Source: an uncultured Collinsella sp. (GTDB taxonomy: Bacteria > Actinomycetota > Coriobacteriia > Coriobacteriales > Coriobacteriaceae). From it: DNA of 7,091 nucleotides. The notes under the pieces were generated by a model that searched no databases, was not told where the DNA came from, and saw nothing but the letters and a program-made list of their open reading frames with translations. A program made the position numbers and the translations under genes. This document shows positions 1-6,384 of this stretch, piece by piece (positions within the stretch are counted from its first letter, which is position 1; every line of letters begins with the position of its first letter). The DNA lies in assembly GCA_958348225.1 (NCBI GenBank), contig CATVYG010000051.1, forward strand, positions 1 to 7,091, given 5' to 3'.

Positions 1-7
1 ACGCAAA

Positions 8-30
8 GAAGGCCACTTAATGTGGCCTTC
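8..30 (-). terminator. Rho-independent-type terminator after the tsaBD-rimI fusion gene
   Basis: A perfect 9-bp inverted repeat (GAAGGCCAC at 8-16 and GTGGCCTTC at 22-30) encloses a 5-base loop. It lies about 70 bases downstream of the stop codon of the last gene in the operon. Read on the minus strand, the stem is followed by TTTGCGT, a short and imperfect T-tract. An outer 5-bp match (CGCAA at 2-6 with TTGCG at 34-38) could lengthen the structure. The position after the last gene and the strong stem support termination; the poor T-tract leaves some doubt. The bases between the stop codon and the hairpin (31-100) hold nothing else I recognise. Confidence 0.8.
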
Positions 31-100
31 GTCTTGCGCAGGACTGTAGAGCAGGAAACCTTATATCCGGCCCCTCCGTCCGGGGACCGCGCCGTACCAG

Positions 101-2485
101 CTACAGCGTCATGTTTGGATCGGCGTCGACGTCGAACGGCGAGATTTCACCTCGGTCGAATTTACGGCGAGCGACCTCCGCAATCATGGCTGCGTTATCG
201 GTACAGGCAGACAAGGGCGGCACCGTTACGCGAATCCCCTGACGCCCAAGCTTCTTGATCATCATCTCGCGCAGATGCGGGTTGGCCGAGACGCCGCCAC
301 CGATGCAGTATTCCTTGCATCCGGTAGCGTGCAATGCGTTTTTGGCCTTCTTGTACTGCACGTCAAAGACAGCTGCCTCAAACGAAGCTGCCAGATCGGG
401 CAGGTGAATCGTGCGCCCGGCCTTGGTCTCCTGTTCAATGTAGAGCGTCACAGCGGTTTTAAGGCCCGAAAGCGAGAAGCGATAGTCTCCTCTGCTGTTA
501 AGCGCACGGGGGAAATCGATCGCCTTGGGGTTGCCCGTCTCGGCCAGCTTGGAAATGATGGGGCCACCGGGATAGCCCAGACCCAACGCCTTGGCTACCT
601 TGTCGAAGGCCTCGCCCACAGCGTCGTCGAGCGTCTCACCGAGCACCTCGTAGTCGCCCCACGCCTTCACGTGCACGAGCATGGTGTGCCCACCCGAGAC
701 AAGCGTGAAGATAAACGGCGGTTTGAGGTCGGGTTGCGCCAGCAGGTTGGCAAACAGGTGCCCCTCCAGATGGTTGACGCACACGAGCGGCTTGCCGGCA
801 GCGTAGGCAAAGCCCTTGGCGAAGGCGACGCCAACCACGAGCGCGCCCACCAGGCCCGGGCCCTGTGTCACGCCCACGGCGGCAAGCTCGCTGGGGGCAA
901 TGGCTCCATCCTCAAGACCAAGCGATGCTGCGGCATCCTCGAGCGCCGTATCCACGACACTCACAATCACCTCGACGTGTTTGCGCGAGGCGATCTCGGG
1001 CACCACGCCGCCAAAGCGGGCGTGAAAATCAATCTGCGTCGACACCTGGTTGGCCAGCATATTGCCATCCGCATCGATAATCGCCACGGCCGTCTCGTCG
1101 CAGGAGCTCTCGATAGCGAGCACTAGGCGGCGGCGCTCAATTTCGGCACGCTCCCCCTCGGAGCGCCCAGGCGCAGGCAGCGGCCACACGCGCTGCTCTG
1201 CCGCCGTCGGCTCGGGCGAAGCATTGTCGACCGGAAGTACCAGGGGCAGCGGGGCCGTCATGACGATGGCGTCCTTGCCGGCACCATAGTAGCCGCGGCG
1301 ACGGCCAGCCTCGGTAAAGCCCAGAGCGTTATAGAGCACAATCGCTCCCTCGTTGCCGTCCTCGACCTCGAGCGAAGCCGTGGTGCAGCCGAGCATCTGG
1401 GCATCATAGCTCACGTGCGACAGCAGCTTGCGGGCAATGCCCTCACGGCGATGTGCCGGGTCGACGGCGACATCCAGAATCTGCACATCACCGTCCACGA
1501 CCATACCGCCGGCAAGGCCCAGTAGCTTGCCGTCGTCGTGTGCCACCCACCAACTACGCGGCGCAGCGACGTCCTCGCCCAGTTCGGACAGGAACATGCC
1601 CGGCGTCCACGCCTCGTGTCCGGCACCTTCAAAGCAGGCAGCTTCCAACGCGCTCGCGCCCTCGGCATCCGCCGCGCCCATGGGACGGAACTGCAGATGA
1701 CGACCGGCGAGCTCATCGGCAACGCCCGTAATTCCGCTCTGCGCACTCTCGGCAAGACCAAGACGCTTGCGCTCGTTTTCCTCGGCATCCGAAAGGCGCG
1801 TGTAAATCGGCAGGACGCGGGCCGGATCGCCGTCACCCGCAGCGTGCGCGAGCAGCAAGCCCTCGCCCGAAGGCCACCACAGGTCGCGCTCCACGCAGCG
1901 GGCGGTCTCGTCCTCACCCAGCAGCTTGCCATAGCGCACGAGACCGTCACCGGTCAGCTGAACCTGGTCCCAGTCCGCTGCTCGGCGCCACTCATCGAGC
2001 GCCACGGCGGCCTTGACCACGTGTTCGCGCTCAAATTGACGCTCGGGACCCTCATCGACCAGCATATACAGCGCCGGATATACCTCACCGCGCATAGCAT
2101 CGGCCAAGATACCAAGCTTGCCGCGCACGCCAGCCTTCCACGCCGTCCAAGCGCAAGCGTCGAGCGTCGACACGCCCAGCAGCGGAACATTGGCACCACG
2201 CGCGAGGCCCTTGGCAGTGGAGATGCCGATGCGCACACCCGTAAAGGACCCCGGGCCGCGACCGACCACATAGCAACCAACATCGCTGCGATCCAGACCG
2301 GCTTGAGCCAGCACGCCATCAACGGTATTCACGAGCTCAACGTTGGCGTGACGGCGACACATGTGGTCGCCACTCACGAGCTTCGTCTCGCCCGTCTGCC
2401 CATCAATCCAGCTTGCCGCGCAGGCAAGCATGTCGGTCGAGGTATCGAGCGCCACCACCAGCGCGTTGTCGTTATGCAAGCTCAT
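101..2485 (-). CDS. tsaD: TsaB-RimI-TsaD trifunctional fusion: tRNA t6A37 threonylcarbamoyltransferase subunits plus ribosomal protein S18 alanine N-acetyltransferase
   Basis: This 794-residue protein carries three enzymes that are usually separate. Residues 1 to ~255 are TsaB (ALDTST at 12-17, RGPGSFTGVRIG at 76-87), the dimerisation partner of TsaD. Residues ~262-411 are a RimI-type GNAT acetyltransferase: the acetyl-CoA loop RREGIA is at 346-351, and E373 and Y385 sit where E. coli RimI has its catalytic Glu103 and Tyr115. A Pro/Ala/Glu/Arg-rich linker (~413-452) leads to full-length TsaD (453-794) with SSCDET, metal ligands H572 and H576 in HLEGH, SGGHT at 597-601 and D763 in CTDNAA. TsaB-TsaD transfers threonylcarbamoyl from TC-AMP to A37 of ANN-decoding tRNAs. 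All catalytic landmarks look intact, so all three parts are probably active. The ATG at 2485 is preferred: AAGG lies 9 bases upstream and TsaB begins soon after. A TTG start at 2503 would add six residues. The gene overlaps tsaE by 14 bases. Confidence 0.95.
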   Translation of the reverse strand: MSLHNDNALVVALDTSTDMLACAASWIDGQTGETKLVSGDHMCRRHANVELVNTVDGVLAQAGLDRSDVGCYVVGRGPGSFTGVRIGISTAKGLARGANVPLLGVSTLDACAWTAWKAGVRGKLGILADAMRGEVYPALYMLVDEGPERQFEREHVVKAAVALDEWRRAADWDQVQLTGDGLVRYGKLLGEDETARCVERDLWWPSGEGLLLAHAAGDGDPARVLPIYTRLSDAEENERKRLGLAESAQSGITGVADELAGRHLQFRPMGAADAEGASALEAACFEGAGHEAWTPGMFLSELGEDVAAPRSWWVAHDDGKLLGLAGGMVVDGDVQILDVAVDPAHRREGIARKLLSHVSYDAQMLGCTTASLEVEDGNEGAIVLYNALGFTEAGRRRGYYGAGKDAIVMTAPLPLVLPVDNASPEPTAAEQRVWPLPAPGRSEGERAEIERRRLVLAIESSCDETAVAIIDADGNMLANQVSTQIDFHARFGGVVPEIASRKHVEVIVSVVDTALEDAAASLGLEDGAIAPSELAAVGVTQGPGLVGALVVGVAFAKGFAYAAGKPLVCVNHLEGHLFANLLAQPDLKPPFIFTLVSGGHTMLVHVKAWGDYEVLGETLDDAVGEAFDKVAKALGLGYPGGPIISKLAETGNPKAIDFPRALNSRGDYRFSLSGLKTAVTLYIEQETKAGRTIHLPDLAASFEAAVFDVQYKKAKNALHATGCKEYCIGGGVSANPHLREMMIKKLGRQGIRVTVPPLSACTDNAAMIAEVARRKFDRGEISPFDVDADPNMTL

Positions 2486-2978
2486 CTTGTACAGCCTTAT
2501 CAATCAAATGGGAAAGCTCCATTGCGCGGTCACCGTGCGCCTCAAGCGTTATCGTTCGCACATCGCTGTCGCCCTCATCACGCTTGAGCGTCACCGAAAG
2601 ATACTCATCCGTCAGCTCGTCCTGGAATTGTTCGCCCCATTCCAGCAGGCAAGCACCCTCATAGCCCAGCACATCGAAAATGCCCGTATCCTCGAGCTCG
2701 TAGGCATGCTCCAGGCGGTATAGATCAAAGTGAAACAGCGGAATACGACCTTGATCGTGAACGGCCATGAGCGCAAACGTAGGACTCGTAACCATATGTC
2801 CATCGCCCAGCCCGCGCGAGACGCCCTTGGTAAAGTGAGTTTTGCCCACTCCCAGGCCACCGGTCAGGATAAGCACATCGCCGTCCTCAAGGCACGGTGC
2901 AATTAGCTCGCCAAAGTACTCCGTATCGGCAGCGCAAGTCGTTTTGTAAGTACCTACCCCCAGGCGCTCCAGGGACAT
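2472..2978 (-). CDS. tsaE: TsaE, tRNA t6A37 biosynthesis ATPase
   Basis: This 168-residue cytoplasmic P-loop protein is close to the family's usual 150-165. It has a Walker A motif GGLGVGKT (40-47), the SPTF segment (65-68), HFDLYRL (83-89) and LLEWGE (111-116), all hallmarks of TsaE (YjeE). TsaE binds the TsaB-TsaD complex, and its ATP hydrolysis resets the complex between rounds of threonylcarbamoyl transfer. Being directly upstream of the TsaB-RimI-TsaD gene, with a 14-base overlap, fits co-production of partners. The start is fixed by AAGGAG at 2984-2989, 5 bases before the ATG. The preceding glycosylase gene ends 12 bases upstream in tandem in-frame stops (TAATAA), the second of which runs into this ribosome-binding site. 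Confidence 0.95.
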   Translation of the reverse strand: MSLERLGVGTYKTTCAADTEYFGELIAPCLEDGDVLILTGGLGVGKTHFTKGVSRGLGDGHMVTSPTFALMAVHDQGRIPLFHFDLYRLEHAYELEDTGIFDVLGYEGACLLEWGEQFQDELTDEYLSVTLKRDEGDSDVRTITLEAHGDRAMELSHLIDKAVQDELA

Positions 2979-2990
2979 ATATGCTCCTTA

Positions 2991-3611
2991 TTATTCCGAG
3001 GCGTCCTCTGGTGCGGGATGTCGCTCCAGATAATCGCCCAGCATCTTAAAGTCTTCCTCCAGCAGCTCCTGCCACGCCGGATTGCGCAGCGCTGCTGCCG
3101 GATGAAAAGTGGGCATTACTACAAAATGCCCCATCTGGTGGAACCTGCCGCGCAGCTTAGTAATGCCAATCTCGGTCTTAAGCACAAAGTGCGTCGCGGG
3201 GTTGCCGAGCGTCACGATAATATCAGGCCAGATGCTTCGAATCTGCTCACGCAAAAACGGCGAGCAAGCCAGCACTTCCTCGGGACGCGGATTGCGGTTT
3301 CCCGGCGGGCGGCACTTAAGCACGTTGGCAATGTAGACGTCTTCGCGTTTGAGCCCCGCCAGCGACAAAATGCCGTTGAGGTCCTCGCCTGCCGCCCCCA
3401 CAAAAGGCTCGCCCTGCAAATCCTCATTGCGGCCCGGCGCCTCACCAATAAACATCACGCGAGCGCGGGGGTTTCCCACGCCAAACACGATATTGTGACG
3501 CGACTGGTAGAGCTGGCAGAGGTGACAATCGCCCAGAACGGCCTCAATTTCCTCGAGTGCGACCTCACGTGGTGCCTGATGGGTATGGCCGGGGATGTGC
3601 ATGACGCCCAT
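2991..3611 (-). CDS. Family 4 uracil-DNA glycosylase with [4Fe-4S] cluster
   Basis: This 206-residue protein removes uracil from DNA, arising from cytosine deamination or dUMP incorporation, and so starts base excision repair. Family 4 marks are the active-site segment GEAPGRNEDLQGEPFVG (56-72) and the HPAAALRNP motif (H170 onwards). Four cysteines suit an Fe-S cluster: C29 and C32 (CHLC), C100 (KCRPPGNRNP) and C116. GEAPG followed by ED matches family 4, whereas family 5 has a GLAPA-like motif. Length is typical. The ATG at 3611 is chosen because AGGAG sits 5 bases before it; another Met three codons later lacks this spacing. A DNA repair gene between alr and tsaE is unusual compared with the common alr-tsaE order in actinobacteria. 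It may simply share housekeeping expression. Confidence 0.93.
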   Translation of the reverse strand: MGVMHIPGHTHQAPREVALEEIEAVLGDCHLCQLYQSRHNIVFGVGNPRARVMFIGEAPGRNEDLQGEPFVGAAGEDLNGILSLAGLKREDVYIANVLKCRPPGNRNPRPEEVLACSPFLREQIRSIWPDIIVTLGNPATHFVLKTEIGITKLRGRFHQMGHFVVMPTFHPAAALRNPAWQELLEEDFKMLGDYLERHPAPEDASE

Positions 3612-3616
3612 AGCGG

Positions 3617-3621
3617 CTCCT
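3617..3621 (-). promoter_or_regulatory. Ribosome-binding site of the uracil-DNA glycosylase, overlapping the alr stop codon
   Basis: On the minus strand AGGAG lies 5 bases before the ATG at 3611, and its first two bases are the last two of the alr TAG stop (3620-3622). A ribosome finishing alr would cover this site, so translation of the two genes is probably coupled. The site also settles the start of the glycosylase gene. Confidence 0.75.
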
Positions 3622-4765
3622 ACACGTAGACCTTGTCGAGACGCATGCCAAAGCCGCAGGCGACCTCGTAGTTAATCGTTCCGCGCAGTCGGGCCATCTC
3701 GTCCATAGTGATCTCGGCATCGCCATCGCGGCCGACAATGATCATCTCGTCACCATACTCGGCCTCGGGAATCTCGTGTGCCGGGTTGGACTGAATGGCG
3801 ACCATAAACTGGTCCATGCAGATATTGCCAACCTGATGCACGCGCTCGCCGCGATACAGCACATCCATACGATTGGAAAGCGTACGCGATAGGCCATCGG
3901 CATAACCGATCGGCAGCGTGCAGATCTGAACGCGCGTACGCGGTACGCGGTAGGTAAAACCGTAGCCCACGCCCTCACCCATCGCAGGGTGTGCCACGCG
4001 CGTCACACGCGCATGGACGCTCATAACGGGATCAAGCTGCATCACGCGGCCACTCAGCTCGCACGGCTGCATGCCATACAAGCCAACGCCGGCGCGGATC
4101 ATATCAAAATGCATCGAGGGGTCGAGCATCGAGGACGGCGTGTTGGCGCAGTGCACGATACCGCACTCAAAACCCGCATCCTTAATGGCCTGAACGGCCT
4201 CGGTAAAGCGCTGACACTGCAGCTTGTAGTCCCAGCCCGAAGGTTCATCGGCCGTGGCGAAGTGCGTAAATACGCCGTCGCACTGAATACCGCGATGGAA
4301 ATTTATACCGCGGACAAAGTCGAGCACCTGCGTGTAGTGAACGCCGATACGATTCATGCCCGTCTCGATGGCGAGATGATACTTGCCCACTTTGCCCGCC
4401 GCGACGGCACATTCGCCATACGCAAGAGCAAAGTCAGACGTATAGACCGAGGGCATGATATCAAACTCGAGCAACGTCGGAATGGCCTCGATAGGCGGCT
4501 CGCTTAGGATGAGGATGGGTTTCGTAATCCCGCCCTGTCGGAGCTCAACGCCCTCGTTAACCGTCGCCACGGCAAACATGTCGGCACCGACCGAATACAT
4601 GATCTTGGCGCACTCAACAGCTCCATGACCATAAGCATCGGCCTTGACCACGCAGCACAGGCGCTGACGTGGATTCAGCAAGTTCTTATAGGCCCTCGTG
4701 TTGCGACGGAGCGCCCCGCGGTCGATCTCGACCCAGGACCAGCGCGTCAAATCGGCTTTATTCAT
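3620..4765 (-). CDS. alr: Alanine racemase (PLP-dependent)
   Basis: This 381-residue protein interconverts L- and D-alanine in the cytoplasm, supplying D-Ala for peptidoglycan. It is a fold-type III PLP enzyme. The cofactor lysine is K41 in VVKADAYGHG, near the start of the TIM barrel. The second catalytic base, Tyr268, lies in VGYGFTY. R139 in TGMNRIG matches the Arg that positions the cofactor phenolate, IGYADG (286-291) is conserved, and NICMDQ (314-319) carries the Met-Asp pair near the substrate. Length is typical. The start lies 2 bases after the nnr stop, but no good Shine-Dalgarno is visible: only GGA at 4775-4777 and a GAAGGG about 15 bases off. Translation probably depends on ribosomes arriving from nnr. 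Neighbourhood with acpS and nnr is common in bacteria. Confidence 0.96.
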   Translation of the reverse strand: MNKADLTRWSWVEIDRGALRRNTRAYKNLLNPRQRLCCVVKADAYGHGAVECAKIMYSVGADMFAVATVNEGVELRQGGITKPILILSEPPIEAIPTLLEFDIMPSVYTSDFALAYGECAVAAGKVGKYHLAIETGMNRIGVHYTQVLDFVRGINFHRGIQCDGVFTHFATADEPSGWDYKLQCQRFTEAVQAIKDAGFECGIVHCANTPSSMLDPSMHFDMIRAGVGLYGMQPCELSGRVMQLDPVMSVHARVTRVAHPAMGEGVGYGFTYRVPRTRVQICTLPIGYADGLSRTLSNRMDVLYRGERVHQVGNICMDQFMVAIQSNPAHEIPEAEYGDEMIIVGRDGDAEITMDEMARLRGTINYEVACGFGMRLDKVYV

Positions 4766-4775
4766 GATTAATCAT
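4764..4775. repeat. 12-bp perfect palindrome at the nnr-alr junction
   Basis: ATGATTAATCAT is its own reverse complement and spans the last two sense codons and stop of nnr and the first bases of the alr start codon. No further extension of symmetry is seen. It may be a by-product of the GAT GAT TAA and ATG codons, or a small mRNA fold around the alr start. Confidence 0.5.
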
Positions 4776-6384
4776 CCGACCCTTCGTCCATGATTCCCAG
4801 ATCTTCGAGCGCATCCTTTGCCGCCAGTTCCATGGCAGGACCGATCAAGTCGATAAGATCGGTCGCGATGACGCTCTTCTCACCATACTCCGTCGCCGCG
4901 GCAAAACCGGCGTAGCTGTGAAGTGCGACGGCGTACGAATACAGCAACTCCCAACGATCCATCTCGTCGCGCATGGTGGCAAGCGTGCCGGCCAAAATAC
5001 CCGCGAGAACATCACCCGAACCGGCAGTTGCCAGAGAAGCCGGACCCGAGAGCGGCAGCAGCACACGCTCAACGCCACAGATAGCCGTCGTCGGCCCCTT
5101 GGCAATGACCACCAGATTGTCGGAGCCTGCAGCCCAGACAACCTTCTGCGCGGCCGCAATCGCGGTACCAAGGTCGTTCACCTCGTCACCGGCAACCAGA
5201 CGCGAAAGCTCACGATAGTGCGGCGTCATAACCAACGGCTGCTCGCGACGATACATCTCGGGATTACTATCAATACCGTCAATGGCAATCTTAGCAAGGC
5301 AGTTGAGTGCATCGGCGTCCAAAATAAGCGGCACATCAAGCTCGAGCAAGCCCGAAACCACCTGCATAGCGCCGGCAGATGTCGTCATACCGGGACCGCA
5401 CAGTACACAGCTGTACTTCTTTGCAATCTCGCACACAGTCATGCGCGCAGCGGCGCCAAAGGAGCCGCGGGAATCAGACGGAATAGCAAAGACGGGAATC
5501 GAAGGAAGTGCCATGCGAATAAGATTGGCGCAGGCGTCAGGAGCCGCGACTGCCACGTAACCAGCACCCGCGCGAGCTGCAGACTTGGCCGCCATAATGG
5601 CAGCACCAGGATATTGCGCAGATCCGGCGACAATAAGCACAGAGCCACGGGAATACTTATCGATATTCGTAGGTAGTGGAGCAAAGTAATCAACTAAGTC
5701 ACCGGGCTCGACAATCTCGGCGGCGTGGTCGACATCATCGATGACCTCGTCAAGACGGTCGTAAAGATTGCCGCAGATCAAATCGCCAGCATACTCAGGG
5801 CCATCAGCGCTATACAGACCAATCTTGGGCGCAATCATCGTCACCGTATGCTCGGCACGAATGCAGTCGTCATCAACAACGCCCGTCTCGGCATTCAGGC
5901 CCGAGGGGACATCAATGGATACGACACAATCGGCGCATTCATTGACCGTAGGAATCCAGATGGAGAACGGCGCACGCAGATTCCCGTGGAAACCGGTACC
6001 AAAAATGGCATCAGCAACAACATCGGCCTTATCGATCAAAACCTCGAGTTCGTCACGCGAGGGGCCGACACAAACGTGCACATCGCGGCCGGCAGTACGA
6101 CGAGCAACATGACGTGCCAGAGCAGCAGGAATCTCATCCGGCTCAACCGGAGAAACGATATCGACGTCCACACCCTTATGGCTCAGAATATCGGCGGCAA
6201 CCCAACCGTCGCCGCCATTATTACCAAAACCGACCAGAACGAGAACCCGATCGGGATTGAGCTTCAAGACCTCGTTGGCGGCAAACTCACCCGCTAGCTC
6301 CATAAGCTCGGCCTTCGAAGTCCCTTCGCGTTCGATGATGTCCTCGAGACGAACGACTTCTTCGGTACTCAAAACCGGTTTCAT
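4768..6384 (-). CDS. nnr: Bifunctional NAD(P)HX epimerase / ADP(ATP)-dependent NAD(P)HX dehydratase
   Basis: This 538-residue protein repairs hydrated nicotinamide cofactors. The N-terminal YjeF_N domain (about 1-215) interconverts R- and S-NAD(P)HX; it shows GFGNNGGDG (52-60), DAIFGTG (125-131) and SIDVPSGLNAETG (156-168). The C-terminal ribokinase-like domain (about 230-525) dehydrates S-NAD(P)HX using ADP or ATP. It shows KYSRGSVLIVAGS (243-255), GPGM (330-333), LDADALN (355-361), TPH (387-389), KGPTTAI (429-435) and ATAGSGDVLAG (452-462), whose Asp458 is the expected catalytic base. The GSGD form in place of GTGD should keep function. Length is slightly above the ~500-515 usual for the fused enzyme, mostly from an acidic C-terminal tail. 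The start follows the acpS stop with no gap, and AGGAG at 6390-6394 inside the acpS end serves as its ribosome-binding site. Confidence 0.95.
   Translation of the reverse strand: MKPVLSTEEVVRLEDIIEREGTSKAELMELAGEFAANEVLKLNPDRVLVLVGFGNNGGDGWVAADILSHKGVDVDIVSPVEPDEIPAALARHVARRTAGRDVHVCVGPSRDELEVLIDKADVVADAIFGTGFHGNLRAPFSIWIPTVNECADCVVSIDVPSGLNAETGVVDDDCIRAEHTVTMIAPKIGLYSADGPEYAGDLICGNLYDRLDEVIDDVDHAAEIVEPGDLVDYFAPLPTNIDKYSRGSVLIVAGSAQYPGAAIMAAKSAARAGAGYVAVAAPDACANLIRMALPSIPVFAIPSDSRGSFGAAARMTVCEIAKKYSCVLCGPGMTTSAGAMQVVSGLLELDVPLILDADALNCLAKIAIDGIDSNPEMYRREQPLVMTPHYRELSRLVAGDEVNDLGTAIAAAQKVVWAAGSDNLVVIAKGPTTAICGVERVLLPLSGPASLATAGSGDVLAGILAGTLATMRDEMDRWELLYSYAVALHSYAGFAAATEYGEKSVIATDLIDLIGPAMELAAKDALEDLGIMDEGSDD

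Noticed and set aside
68..92. A possible GC-rich hairpin (CCCC/GGGG) between the last stop codon and the terminator.
   Set aside because: Only a 4-bp stem with a bulge-separated extension is seen and no T-tract follows; it is weak beside the 9-bp hairpin at 8-30.
275..1126. A 283-codon plus-strand frame opposite tsaD.
   Set aside because: It mirrors the conserved TsaD sequence; its His/Arg/Gly-rich product is typical of an antisense shadow.
2486..2503. A TTG start adding six residues to the fusion gene.
   Set aside because: The nearest GGAG is about 13 bases from the TTG, whereas the ATG at 2485 has AAGG at 9 bases and starts closer to the conserved TsaB region.
1538..2587. A 349-codon open frame on the plus strand opposite tsaB-rimI.
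   Set aside because: It is antisense to a well-recognised coding region of high GC content, which favours long antisense frames. Its product resembles no family I know and has no good ribosome-binding site.
5011..5031. The GSGD form of the usual GTGD motif in the Nnr dehydratase domain.
   Set aside because: Ser for Thr is conservative, the catalytic Asp is present, and I recall the same form in actinobacterial Nnr proteins, so it is not a sign of lost function.
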